NCBI GenBank assembly: GCA_951640165.1
Contig: OX621237.1
Coordinates: 13,392,001-13,456,000, forward strand
Source: Pseudoips prasinana
Taxonomy: Eukaryota; Arthropoda; Insecta; Lepidoptera; Nolidae
Length of the DNA: 64,000 bases
Direction: 5' to 3'
Both the position numbers and the translations under genes were made by a program. The notes under the pieces are model-generated. The model was not told where the DNA came from. It worked only from the letters and a program-made list of their open reading frames with translations, and made no database searches. Within the stretch, counting starts at the first letter, position 1. Every line of letters begins with the position of its first letter. Shown here one piece after another: positions 15,201 through 23,726 of the stretch.

Positions 15201-18200
15201 GAAAAAGAAAACAACAATACCCAACCTGCAGTGACATTCAATACAAGCTCTAAAGTAGATTTTTTTAGTATATTTCAAAAAGTTAAAGATATATGTTTTT
15301 CAGACGATAGTTGGCAGTTGAAACTACAGGAATTAGGCAAAATTATGTTTGACGTATGTAGTAAATTGTTCCTTAAAGTGTTTAGAAGTGATGATGTGTG
15401 GGAAAGAATAAAAAGTATTAATGTTTTTAAACTTTCGCGATTTGTACACATTATTATATACTGTGGACACGGGTCTCATCGCGATAAATATTTAGGTAAA
15501 TCATTACCTTGTTTACCCGACGTTTCGGCATGGATTGCACCAGCCGTGGTCACGGGTCGACTGGTGTGGCTCGGCAGCGTCGTCTCCGTGAAGCTCGGGT
15601 TTCGGTATCTACCCTCGCATGGTGTGTCGCAATATGTAATCCCATCAGCAATATGTTTCTTTATTTCAACCGCTTCACGTACTATTCTGGAGTAATAGTG
15701 ACGATCGGTGGAGAGGACCTGTGGCTTGTGTAAATTTGTAATCCAGTGTTGGGATCCTGTGTCGACTACGTGCTCAGCTATTGCTGATTTATTAACCTGT
15801 CGGTTCCTGACAGCTGCGATATGTTCTTTGGCCCTTTCAGCAATAGACCTTTTAGTTTGGCCGATATAAAACATACCGCAGTTGCACTCAAACCTGTAGA
15901 CACCCGGTGTTTGAAGAGGAATAACATCCTTCGGTGTACGCAGCTGGTTGGAGACTTTGGAGATCGGACTATATACAGTCTTGATGGAGTATTTCTTTAG
16001 TACTGATCGAACGGATAAAGTTGGATCAGGGCCAAAGAACATATCGCAGCTGTCAGGAACCGACAGGTTAATAAATCAGCAATAGCTGAGCACGTAGTCG
16101 ACACAGGATCCCAACACTGGATTACAAATTTACACAAGCCACAGGTCCTCTCCACCGATCGTCACTATTACTCCAGAATAGTACGTGAAGCGGTTGAAAT
16201 AAAGAAACATATTGCTGATGGGATTACATATTCTTTAATATTTTCTTTATCTCCTGTTAGCAGAGAATATTTACTAAATCTATACAATCTCATTTTTAGT
16301 ACGGGTATTATTCCAAAACAATGGCGGGATATATTGGTAACACCAATACCAAAATCCTCGCCTGATAACACTAGCTTTAAATTAAGACCTATTTCCTTAA
16401 TATCCTGTATTTGTAAAATCTTCCACTCAATGCTGACAAAGCGGCTTGAGTGGTATATTGAAAAGAATAAGTTGTTATCTCAGTATACCTCTGGATTTAG
16501 GAGAGGACAATCTTGCCAGGACTGTTTAGTTAAATTTGTTAGTCAAATTTATACAGGGTTTTCACGTAAAACCCCAACAGTAGCCTGCTTTCTTGACATA
16601 ACTAATACTTATAATAATGTATTAATAGATGTCCTAGTAAAAATTTTAAATGAGATAGGAATCGGAAAAACGTTTTGCCAATATTTATGGAATTTTTTGA
16701 GCGAGAGACACCTTATGATTAGAGATGAAACAGATAAAAGGAAATTTTTCATAAGATATACAGATAGAGGATTGGCTCAAGGAGACCCAATTTCACCCCT
16801 ACTTTTCAACATAGGCACAATTAAGTGCTTTCAAGAAATTCAAAACGTGACTATGTGTCAATACGCAGATGATTTTGTCTTATACCAAACGTCTAATAAT
16901 TTAAAAGAATCCCAGCGCGCACTTCAAACAGCGCTAGATAGATTGTGCTATGTGCTAGATGAATTAGGATTAGAATTATCGGCCGCAAAATCTAAAGTGT
17001 GTATTTTTTAGCAGGGGTTTTAGAAAGCCAACGGTTGAACTTAAAATAAATAGTCGCAATTTAGATACAGTTGATAGTTATAAATACTTAGGGGTATGGC
17101 TGGACAGGTGCTTGCGTTGGAGTAAGCATATTAACTCAACTGTGGAAAAAGTCCAAAGAAATCTTAGTTTACTTAAAGTTTTGGCAGGTAGGTCCTGGGG
17201 ATTGCACCCTCACATTTGAGACATATTTATATAGCTTTAATTAGAAGTCGTATAGATTATAGTTGTTACATATATGATGCTAGTGCGAAGTGTCACTTAA
17301 TAAGTTGAATAAGTTACAAAATCAAGCTTTACGGGTTATAGGAGGTTTTATCAAATCCACTCCTATACACGTTATGGAGAGTGAGCTTTGTGTGGTTCCG
17401 CTGTGCATACGAAGAAAATATTTAGCATATAAGTTTTGTCTTAAAGCCAAGTCCGTAGAAAATAATATAACGAATACCTTGTTAGATGAACTTTATGCTC
17501 TTCGACCAAATTGTTACTGGCGAAATAAGGTTATTCCTATAATCGCCGCAGCATTTAACGAGGTTAAAGAAATTGAGGTAGCATCTTCTTACCCTTTACT
17601 TATGTTTACCCTAAGAACATGGGTCACTAACATTAATGTGAACAAAATAATTGACTGTAGTTTAGAATCAGTAAAGCTACCGAAGGGGCATTATGATTAC
17701 AGTGTACTAAAACACGAAGTGGCTAAAGAACTATGCACAAAGTACAATGGTTGGTTTACTATATTCACAGATGGGTCAAAGAGTGAAGAAGGTCGCGGAG
17801 CGGCTTACTATATACCCTGTAAAGATGTAAATAACATAAATAATAATTGTTTTAAAATAAGTAAACCAGCATCCATTATGACGTTGGAGCTCATTGCGAT
17901 CTCAGAAGCATTGGATTTTGTCATAAATTGTCAAAACAGAAATACTGTTATTTGTACTGACAGTAAAAGTTCCCTACAGCATATAGCTCGATGCGCCTCT
18001 GGCCTCAGAGGTGCTTCGATAGCTTATGGCATTCTATCTAAGATAGACGAACTTAATCAAAAAGGTGTGCAGCTGAGATTGCAATGGGTCCCATCGCATA
18101 TTGGAATACGGGGTAATGAGCAGGCTGATATGTTGGCCAAATACGCAGCCAAACACGGAAAACAAACTAATATTACTCTTGATTATTCCGAAATATTACC

Positions 18201-21200
18201 AAAATTCAAAAATGTTTGTTATGATCATTGGAAGGAATATTTTGACAGAACTTCATTAGAAAAAGGAATTTGGTATAAAACCATACAGTGTCAGCCTCCC
18301 CGTTTACCCTGGTTTGTAAATATTAACCTAAGCAGAAAATTTGTGGTGACAGCTCACAGACTCAGATCGGGACATATTCCATGTAACAAATTCGCTTTCT
18401 TGATGAAAAAGATAACCTCTCCCAACTGTGAGGTGTGTGGAGTTGTAGAAGATATGCATCATTTGTTGATGGAATGTGTCCTGTATGAGGCTGATAGGAA
18501 TAAGTTGTTCAGGGCTGTGAAGTTGAACAAGAACAATATAGGTAGGTACATTCCACCATATATTAAGTAAGCCGACTTCCGATGATGCGAGAAAGTTGTT
18601 CGAGTTTATGGCCCTGATCCATTGATCCCGTTTGATTTGAAACTTGTCTTAGGGTACGATAGGACTGACATACGCTGTGCGTTATAAAAGTCCCTAAATA
18701 ATAATGAAATAAAAAAAATAAAAAAAAAACCTTTATTTATTTGAACGCCATTTAGGAAATCAATGTTCGGCGACTTAGCCGGTAGAGCCCCAGGTTTGTT
18801 AAAATCTGATCATTATCATCAATGTCGCTCATTGATTTGCGTACGTTATGAATAATAACTACCAAATATATTGTAAAATTTTGAGGACAGATGTACTTTT
18901 ATATTTATGTATGATATATAGGTATTTTAGTACTATGACCGACCTTACAAATGTAAGAGTAGGATTTATATAGCACTAAGCAAGTTATCATCAGTAGCTA
19001 ATAAGATAGGCGTCTTATTCATAAAGGGCGAGAGTCTCTGTAGCTTACTATGACTGATCTATATTGGCTTAAACCCATTGGTTTAAGCCAATATGGAGAG
19101 ATTTTTATATGTAGATTTTGGAACACATTGTATTATCTTTATTCCAGTCTCCCGAATCTTATTTAGTGACAACTGAATTAGTTGGAATAATTCCGGATAA
19201 GTATGAAGGGTTTTACGAAATTACTCATGCTGAAACAATTAAGACCTGGGGTGAAGCGGCGGCGACGTGTCGGTGGACGTTTGTTTGTTATGAAGAATGT
19301 CAATTGCAACTCAGAGTAAGCACTTCCTATTTTGCATTTTTCACTAATATATTCATAGGTGAACTACTAGAAGACAGGGCCCAGTTGTTTAAAAAAAAAA
19401 CAGCTCAACCACTCAAAATACCTATTTGCCAGTATTCTGATCCTAATCACTAATCAGGTTAAGCATTTTCCAAGACGCGACGGTAAAATAGAGCCTTAAG
19501 ATTGTAGGTACAGACGCCAACACATCAAGCTATCCCAATCTGTCAAATTTCCACAATTGAAAGTGAACCTTGTGCTTTTGTGATAAACTTAAAAATCTAT
19601 AAAACAAATTTGACGGATTATGGTAGCTGGATGTACTGGCGTCTGTACAACGGAATATTAACCTGTGCGAAATTTATTCCATTTTATACATGCTAGTTTT
19701 ATGCGCAACTCATAAGCGTAACCTATGCATTGATTACTATAAGGTACTGTTCATCAATGAGCTGAACAAGGAATACCAATTCTACAACATATCGGTGACT
19801 GTGACGCCAAGCCCTATCGTGGATACTTTGACGTTCGAATGCCGAGCGCGGGAAAGTGCACAAAAAGAATTAACCATCAAGAATCCCCTCAGTACCGATG
19901 CTGAGTACAACATACGCTGCGAGAAACTTCAAATTCCTGAAACAATTAAAATAACAAGAAATTCTGAGGTGAGTAATGCATCCATCTATCGTCGAATTAA
20001 CGACTGCCGGTCATACATAGTACAAGTAGATTATATATAGAGGTATTCTAAAGGCACATGACTCTATCTACTTCTTAACTATTTCTAGTTACGATAAAAA
20101 CCAAAATAACAGTAGGTAGATTATTTATGTCCACATACTTAACCGACGCGGCGCGCTACCACGTAAAGATGATCCGCATTTAATTACAAATTACAACTAT
20201 GACATACTAGCTGTGCCCCGCGGTAAACTTTATAAATGAAAACTTATCGTATCAGCGAACTCCATACCAAATTTTCTTAAAATCGCTCCAGCCGTTTAGA
20301 CATGTAGAAGTAACAAAGATACACACTCACACACTTACAAACTTTCGCCTTTATAATATTAGTGTGATTACAATTATGTTGAGGCCGTGTGTGAATAATG
20401 TCCAAGTAATTATTATTTCAAATTATTTATTTAAATTCTTATTTGTTACACATTTATTATTATAAATTTATAAAGTATTATAAAGAACCTATATAAATAA
20501 ATATATAAAAAATAGGGTGCCTCCTGTGGCGGGGTGTGACGCCCTAGGTCGCCGGTGGTCAGAGCGCAGACAGAAACCACCTCCCAATGCATGCCGTTTC
20601 CATAAGTGCTGCCTTTTGTATCCGACCTTTGACCCAGGGGTCCAGCGAGAGCCTCTTAAGATGTTGATCGAGGCTCTATGTTAGAAGACCAATAGATATA
20701 ACAAAGAGGCTCGGTTTTTGTTATTATTATTATTATTTATAGGGATATTACATATGGATATTTTTCGTATTATATATATTATTGGTTCGTAAAAAAATAT
20801 CTACTTACTACTATCTATTAGTTATATAACTAGATATTAGTATTCTATGAAGATATTAGTATCTATTAGTTATATAACTAGATATCTATGGTGTGATTCC
20901 AGGCATTACTAACAATGATATATTCACCGTTGGTAGTCGGTAACACTGAAGATTTTTTGGAGGTGCACAATCAATTGGCTGGCACTTTTTTCTACAAGGT
21001 GCTTCTGAAGTGCTTGCCAGCTAAAGAGAAGAATATGGAAGTCACAAGCTCGTTCGGGACTACTACTCCACTGCGATTGAGGGCGGAGAATAGGACCGAT
21101 GTTAAAGCTGACTTCGTATGCACGGTACGAAATATTAAGAAATTAGGTACGCAAGTAACTGCACCATGCAGAATGACTAGGCCGGTAGAGGTTGTAATGT

Positions 21201-23550
21201 GGAAATATCGTGAAAACTTTCTTTATGCGGTTCCTGAAAAAAAAACGTTAAATAGGTAACTTCTAAAAATGTTGAATGCTGCGTGGTGACGGCATATAAT
21301 ATCATTACCCCATCTCATCCCGTGGGGGGCGTAGAAATCGTCCGAAGGAATACCTACCCGAGAATAGGCAGCAGCCTTTTTTTGTGAACTATGACCATCA
21401 AACTGCGATCGTGGCGATAATGGCATATCCCTCCATTCTTTGGGGACCCTTTTGTCTAGTGGACATACTTTGGCTGACATGGTGAAAAATTTTTTAAATG
21501 GGCAAAATGGCAAACATTTTTTTTTTAACACAATGCGTGTCCGGCTGCTCCACTTCCCCTACTACACTAAAGTCAGAATCCGAACCCCTGATAGTTGAAA
21601 ATGTCTAGGCATCTTCAAGTACCAGTACCTACCTAAATTAACCTTAGGCTTAACCTAATTATACCCTTACCTTTACAATAATAAAATTCTTTTTTTTTCA
21701 GCGTTCTCATCCCAGTATTCTAACTGACAGAGAGCATTACTCACTGGGCCCTTTCGAAAAAGGCAAATTTTTGGTATGGTTCGAACCAACAGAGTTGGGC
21801 TCCCAGATGTGTCGCGTTTCATTCAACTCTCCGACTGCTGGTGAATTTGTGTAAGTAACTTAAGTTCTCTCAAGTCATGTACATAGTATTGCGCTGTTTA
21901 CTTACTTATGTTGTATTTTAATTCAAGTTAGGTATTCTAGCAAATATCATCATATAGCAAATAGCCATTTCTAGCAAAATATCATCTAATTTAGTATGTA
22001 TTTATTAGAAGCTGTGCCCCGCGGTTTCACCCGCGTTAAACTTTATAAATGATAGCCTATGTGTTATTGGGATGTATAAGCCATATTACTACAAATTCAT
22101 CAAAATCCGTCCGGTAGTTTTTGCGTGAAAGAGTAACAAACATACACACACACAAACTTTCGTCTTTATAATATTAGTGTGATTAATAATAATTATACGT
22201 ATTTTTAGTTTTAGTTTTTTAAATATTTTAAAAGAATCTCGTCATCGATAGCTATTATTATTTTCTACATAAATACAATTCATATAATGCCTGAACAATA
22301 GACAACCAAGTTTCATGTTTCTATCTACCTATGCCATTCTCTATACTGTGATTGGGAATTATCTAGGATCACTTAGTACGAAACTTGTAAGCTTCATAAT
22401 AAAATAAAGTTTCTAATACGGTAACATACTCGTTTAAAGATTCAACATAAAAGGAGTCGCAGCATCCCCGAAACCACAAGGTCCATACGAAATAAAATCG
22501 GGCGGATCGACGACCATCGTCTTCAAGAATACTTTCAACGATGCGAGAACTTTCAAGATTTACGTCGATAGAGAAGAGTTTTATGTGAAATCATCATACG
22601 AACCGGTTAAACCAAAGAAGGTATAGTCTAATATATTATAATAAGATTAAATACTCAACTAGTTGTATTTATATAGTACAGTGAACAATACGGTGACAAA
22701 GAGACTAAGCCGAGTGTCCAGAACAACCGATTCTAATCGATATGTTATCGTGATCGTCTTTTCGTTCAACCAGAACACTTAAATAACGCTCTATCTGCCA
22801 CATGTTCATTATTTATTGCCGAAAAACTTAGCAATAACGATCATATTCGACTCGCTTAATCACTTGCCCCTACTTTTCTCCACTAACCAAGATCGTTCCA
22901 GGTATCCTTCCTTGAAGGATCTGTTCTTTATTCACTTCCTTTCCACCAAAAATGTGAGAAAGAAGTCTCATAACTGTTTGAAACTTCCTTTCTACACGAG
23001 TTAAGCTGAGGTCTCGAGATAACACCTTGAGAAAATACTGGTTCTTTCTCCGCTAATCAAACTGTATTCCCAATATAACTCCTTAGCGGATCCTTGTTCT
23101 TTTCCCTCTAAAGAGGGTAACGAACTACGATAAGTAATTTTCTTTCTTCTTTTCTACGGTAATTAAGTGTGATCGGAACATAAATTCTTTCTTAGAGACC
23201 TATTCTTGGGATTATTACCTATTCTGTCCCTGGCAATCAAAATTGGGTGCCAAGACAGTTCCTTACTAAGATAACTGCTCTTTTAGCCAAACAGTTTAGC
23301 ATTTATATCATTGAATAACCGCGGTAAAACAATTATTGTAGCATTGTCGAATTTATAACAGTAAAGTAATTTTAGTCACCAAGTAACCAGGAAAATTCAT
23401 CTTCCACAGGAATTACGTGTAGTGACATATCTATCTGAAAAGCCAATAGGAGGCTGGGTAGAAGTCCCTACAGGATCATTGACAATTGAGACATGTGAAC
23501 CACCGGAACCAAAAGTACAGTGGACTTATTTTTTACAAGGAATTCCGTAA
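209..23550 (+). CDS. CFAP47: Cilia- and flagella-associated protein 47-like (C-terminal 17 exons, 5' end outside window)
   Basis: Exons by my phase-checked joins: 209-401, 1770-1991, 2394-2560, 2792-2979, 3569-3821, 5519-5699, 6259-6428, 7083-7215, 7558-7703, 8461-8596, 9971-10123, 19148-19315, 19744-19968, 20903-21124, 21702-21850, 22440-22620, 23410-23550 (stop TAA 23548). They give about 1,008 residues in one open frame. The product is a run of beta-sandwich, ASH/MSP-like modules. Marker phrases include [13 protein letters not shown] followed by [21 protein letters not shown], and MIYSPLVVG before a GTFFYKV segment; the end is [11 protein letters not shown]. The family acts in the axoneme of motile cilia and sperm flagella, which in insects means mainly sperm. 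The family's calponin-homology domain is not in this part. Donors are standard except GAG|GTTATC after exon 11, which is weak. The donor of exon 14 could be at 21113 instead of 21125, both phase 0. HYDIN is the main alternative name; the order of modules and the C-terminus favour CFAP47. Confidence 0.82.
569..730 (+). repeat. Dispersed Lepidoptera-type repeat, copy 1
   Basis: This intronic block matches 34672-34830 over most of its length. Shared phrases are CATACATAGAC at the start, CCCAGAGGG.TAGGCAGAGA in the middle and GGTACTTCTGACCTG at the end. It has no open frame worth calling and no clear tRNA head. It lies in the CFAP47 intron 402-1769; the rest of that intron shows nothing recognisable. 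Confidence 0.7.
3000..3262 (+). repeat. SINE-like element with RTE-type 3' tail, copy in CFAP47 intron
   Basis: The block runs from a CATCTCATCCCGTG phrase through ACCAGAGAACG and GGCATATCCC to a tail resembling TTGGGGAGGTCTTTGT...GAGGACG...TCGGCAGATG, and ends in a short GATGTGATGTGT microsatellite. Similar blocks occur at 21275-21485, 29960-30085, 45615-45845 and 48565-48835, with a reversed tail near 27545-27600. The tail resembles the 3' end of the RTE LINE at 58030-58100, which suggests that LINE mobilised it. This copy begins 20 bp after the donor of exon 2792-2979. Confidence 0.65.
3822..5518 (+). other. CFAP47 intron with repeat scraps, no gene
   Basis: The intron is AT-rich. At 4762-4785 there is a small imperfect tandem of CCGGCCTC units typical of degraded repeats, followed by repeat-like sequence to about 5120. 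At 5366-5400 there is a 3' scrap of the dispersed CCCCGCGG repeat (ACACTCACAAACTTTCGCC). Short open frames here show no family motif. Confidence 0.6.
5860..6195 (+). repeat. tRNA-derived SINE, type 2
   Basis: A degenerate A-box-like GAGCTAGTGATAGCG is followed about 30 bp later by a B-box-like GGGTTCAAATGCC at 5903. The body carries AGGCAATAGAAAGTGCACCTA, and the 3' end is a short ATT-rich tail. It sits between CFAP47 exons ending at 5699 and starting at 6259. I recognise the body as a common Lepidoptera interspersed repeat, but I have not aligned it. Confidence 0.55.
6812..6985 (-). repeat. CCCCGCGG-type dispersed repeat, minus copy
   Basis: Read on the minus strand it starts with AGCTGTGCCCTGCGG and contains GAGCCCGAGACCTTTCC and GTCAGGAAGGAAAACC. 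It is the reverse complement of most of 10448-10650. Related but different-bodied copies with the same head occur at 20208, 22011, 25062, 46774, 47201 and 47861. Confidence 0.7.
7770..8400. repeat. Intron with two diverged direct repeats of about 95 bp
   Basis: The segment 7832-7925 (CATAGATGGGTG, GGTTTAATTTTTGAGCATC, CAGTCGATAAGCC) recurs in diverged form at 8283-8378 in the same orientation. No coding potential is visible. This fills most of the CFAP47 intron 7704-8460. Confidence 0.55.
8624..8870. mobile_element. Long-TIR MITE just downstream of a CFAP47 exon
   Basis: The two halves of this 247 bp block are inverted repeats. The left arm reads AGGGTCAGCGCAGACAGCGA and the right arm, reversed, reads AGAGTCAGCGCAGACAGAGA. 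Pairing continues inward through GGAGAGGAT and CTTGAAC to near the centre. It begins 27 bp after the donor of exon 8461-8596. No transposase is encoded. I could not identify a clean target duplication, so the superfamily is open. Confidence 0.8.
9644..9693. repeat. Near-perfect 23 bp inverted repeat, 4 nt loop
   Basis: The arms 9644-9666 and 9671-9693 pair fully apart from one T/C difference that would be a G-U wobble in plus-strand RNA; the loop is TTAC. It lies 277 bp upstream of CFAP47 exon 9971-10123, so it would be in the pre-mRNA. The remainder of intron 8597-9970, apart from the MITE at its start, shows nothing recognisable. Confidence 0.85.
10448..10650 (+). repeat. CCCCGCGG-type dispersed repeat, plus copy
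   Basis: It starts with GCCCCGCGGTTTCACTCGCG and contains AAACCTCACGGAGCCCGAGA and GGAGTTATAGCGTCAGGAAG. It is the inverted partner of 6812-6985 about 3.6 kb away, so intervening exons 7083-10123 sit between inverted copies. No coding potential is visible. Confidence 0.75.
11841..13122. mobile_element. Full-length mariner element (cecropia-like)
   Basis: The ends are inverted repeats of about 25 bp, starting GGTCTTTACCTATGAAATTG at the left and mirrored at the right. TA dinucleotides flank both ends (11839-11840 and 13123-13124), the standard mariner target duplication. The total of 1,282 bp is normal for the family. The single ORF on the minus strand is open. Intact ends, intact ORF and identical terminal bases point to a recent insertion. 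It lies in CFAP47 intron 10124-19147. Confidence 0.95.
11916..12935 (-). CDS. Mariner transposase, DD34D
   Basis: Cut-and-paste transposase. The open frame begins at 12974, but the second methionine (12935, [17 protein letters not shown]) fits the family length of about 340 residues, so I chose it. The N-terminal half has the paired helix-turn-helix region with the GRPKT linker and [16 protein letters not shown]. The catalytic triad is visible: D in TCDEKW, D in [10 protein letters not shown] and D in [12 protein letters not shown], with 34 residues between the last two. The C-terminus is [10 protein letters not shown]. The motif spelling is close to the cecropia subfamily, the group that includes human Hsmar1. 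No stop or frameshift is seen, so it could encode active enzyme. Confidence 0.93.
   Translation of the reverse strand: MDTLKIRVIMEYEYRRGSNAAQAARNINDVYGANTTNQRTTCYWFARFRSGNFDLKNEPRGRPKTLVDNDELKAVVEADDTQSTAELAAAFDVSVKTILVHLRQIGKVKKLDKWVPHELNDRQREVRVETCLALLNRHTNEGILNRIVTCDEKWILFDNRKRSASWLDPGSAPKQCPKRKLTPRKVMVTVWWSSAGVIHHSFLPNGVSITADVYCEELSTMMEKLAHLQPALVNRSSPLLLHDNVRPHTAQQTVSKLQELGLEALRHPPYSPDLAPTDYYFFQNLDNFLAGKKFNTREAVQNAFEEFVASRPADFFKKGINKLPLRWQRCIDCMGDYFD
13939..15420 (+). pseudogene. LINE A ORF1 (gag-like, zinc knuckle), broken
   Basis: The first methionine at 13939 opens [15 protein letters not shown]. An in-frame TAA at 14224-14226 interrupts the frame, which continues unchanged to 15234. 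It then shifts frame and continues from about 15231 to 15420 ([20 protein letters not shown]), the likely C-terminus. Zinc knuckles are visible as [25 protein letters not shown] and [15 protein letters not shown]. The product would bind the element RNA. One stop plus one frameshift make it a pseudogene. Confidence 0.85.
15424..16232 (-). mobile_element. Penelope-like element fragments in inverted arrangement
   Basis: A minus-strand fragment occupies about 15424-16027 and encodes the GIY-YIG endonuclease end of a Penelope-like element. The plus-strand segment 16028-16232 repeats, in opposite orientation, the sequence of 15638-15838 (phrases ACATATCGCAGCTGTCAGGA, GACACAGGATCCCAACACTG and GCTGATGGGATTACATATT). 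The whole would fold into a hairpin of about 200 bp stem and about 190 bp loop. LINE A RT sequence resumes directly at 16233. Confidence 0.8.
15476..16027 (-). pseudogene. Penelope-type GIY-YIG endonuclease fragment
   Basis: The minus-strand frame runs from 16042 to 15476; its first few residues come from the inverted junction. Counting from 16042, GVY is at residues 47-49 and YIG at 59-61, followed by [20 protein letters not shown] with the basic residues expected of the fold and an ECNCG cysteine cluster just before YIG. GIY-YIG nucleases of this form follow the RT in Penelope-like elements and nick the target. No RT precedes it here, so it is a 5'-truncated copy. Confidence 0.8.
16233..18570 (+). 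pseudogene. LINE A ORF2: reverse transcriptase and RNase H, frameshifted
   Basis: From 16233 the RT reads [14 protein letters not shown], then [22 protein letters not shown], the [14 protein letters not shown] motif and the catalytic YADD ([10 protein letters not shown]). A stop after KVCIF at about 17009 is followed by the thumb region in another frame ([20 protein letters not shown]) with a further stop near 17217. The frame 17290-18570 carries RNase [35 protein letters not shown] and [20 protein letters not shown], and a C-terminal zinc-like [17 protein letters not shown]. The N-terminal APE endonuclease is missing. Confidence 0.88.
19061..19094. repeat. Perfect 15 bp hairpin near splice acceptor
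   Basis: ATATTGGCTTAAACC (19061-19075) is followed by the 4 nt loop CATT and its exact reverse complement (19080-19094). It ends 53 bp before CFAP47 exon 19148-19315 starts. Confidence 0.9.
19511..19645. mobile_element. Short MITE with TA target duplication
   Basis: This 135 bp block has inverted ends beginning CAGACGCCAACACATCAAGC on the left and CAGACGCCAGTACATCCAGC on the reversed right, and is flanked by TA on both sides. That pattern fits a Tc1/mariner-type nonautonomous element. It occupies much of the intron 19316-19743. A related partial copy lies at 33480-33605. Confidence 0.85.
20208..20372 (+). repeat. CCCCGCGG-type dispersed repeat
   Basis: It starts AGCTGTGCCCCGCGGTAAAC and ends CTTTCGCCTTTATAATATTA, with CTCCATACCAAATTTTCTTA and CGCTCCAGCCGTTTAGACAT inside. 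It is one of the best-preserved copies of this family in the window, in CFAP47 intron 19969-20902. Confidence 0.8.
20510..20745 (+). repeat. Unassigned interspersed repeat with TTA tail
   Basis: A GC-richer block starting near GGGTGCCTCCTGTGGCGG contains CCGACCTTTGACCCAGGGGT and ends in a run of TTA triplets (20719-20740). Local GC content and the simple tail suggest a retroposed element, but I found no second copy in the window. Confidence 0.45.
21275..21485 (+). repeat. SINE-like element with RTE-type 3' tail
   Basis: The order of phrases is GCTGCGTGGTGACGGC, CCCCATCTCATCCCGTGG, GGCATATCCCTCC, then TTTGTCTAGTGGACATACTT and GGCTGACATG. It matches 45615-45845 and 48565-48835 in order. It lies in CFAP47 intron 21125-21701. 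Confidence 0.7.
22011..22183 (+). repeat. CCCCGCGG-type dispersed repeat
   Basis: It starts AGCTGTGCCCCGCGGTTTCA and ends CGTCTTTATAATATTAGTGT. The body (CCGTCCGGTAGTTTTTGCGT) matches the copy at 46774-46950 better than 20208-20372, so two subfamilies are present. It lies in CFAP47 intron 21851-22439. Confidence 0.8.
22621..23409 (+). other. Last CFAP47 intron, nothing recognised
   Basis: The 789 bp intron between GTATAG at 22621 and the acceptor at 23408-23409 is AT-rich. One 62-residue open frame (22816-23004) shows no motif and I treat it as chance. No repeat copies were recognised. Confidence 0.6.
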
Positions 23551-23648
23551 TTATTTTTCATGCTTTATTTAATTTAATCATAATTAGGTATTTATCTTGA
23601 CTTATTATATTATTATAATGAATCTTTATAGCTCAATATACGGTAATT

Positions 23649-23654
23649 AATAAA
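23649..23654 (+). terminator. Poly(A) signal of CFAP47
   Basis: AATAAA lies 98 bp after the CFAP47 stop codon and before the convergent Noc2 3' end. It is the only canonical signal in this spacer on the plus strand. Confidence 0.65.
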
Positions 23655-23719
23655 ACGTCTAGTATTATTTTTGTTGTTTGGTATTTAAGTTAACACAAAC
23701 ACATTTGTATTGTAAAAGG

Positions 23720-23725
23720 TTTATT
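23720..23725 (-). terminator. Poly(A) signal of Noc2, one base after the stop
   Basis: On the minus strand AATAAA starts one base after the TAA stop at 23729-23727, so the 3' UTR may be only a few tens of bases long. This would put the cleavage site at about 23690-23710. Confidence 0.6.
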
Positions 23726-23726
23726 A

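Larger units (their letters stand above)
13823..18727 (+). mobile_element. I-type non-LTR retrotransposon (LINE A), degraded, flanked by 12 bp target duplication
   Basis: The element lies between two copies of AACCTTTATTTA (13811-13822 and 18728-18739) and ends in an A-rich tail (ATGAAATAAAAAAAATAAAA). It carries a gag-like ORF1 with three zinc knuckles, then a Penelope-like hairpin, then reverse transcriptase and RNase H. Presence of RNase H and CCHC knuckles fits the I group. The APE endonuclease and the first part of RT are absent. Stops and frameshifts make it inactive. Confidence 0.9.
13632..18791. mobile_element. Long-TIR MITE, copy 1, split by LINE insertion
   Basis: The left part is 13632-13822 and the right part 18740-18791. 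Rejoined at the duplicated target they give an element of about 243 bp whose two ends are inverted repeats of roughly 95 bp, starting GGGCTCTACCGGCTAAGTCG. The inner stem ends at AATCGGCTTC...GAAGCCGATT around a centre with TTTATGACGTCGCATGTGC. A second copy without its right arm is at 51305-51495. The flanks show only CAG on each side, too short to settle the superfamily. Confidence 0.85.

Noticed and set aside
15231..15695. 154-residue plus frame read as a single protein
   Set aside because: Its first part is the LINE A ORF1 C-terminus and the rest is the antisense of the Penelope fragment, so it is a chance fusion across the junction.
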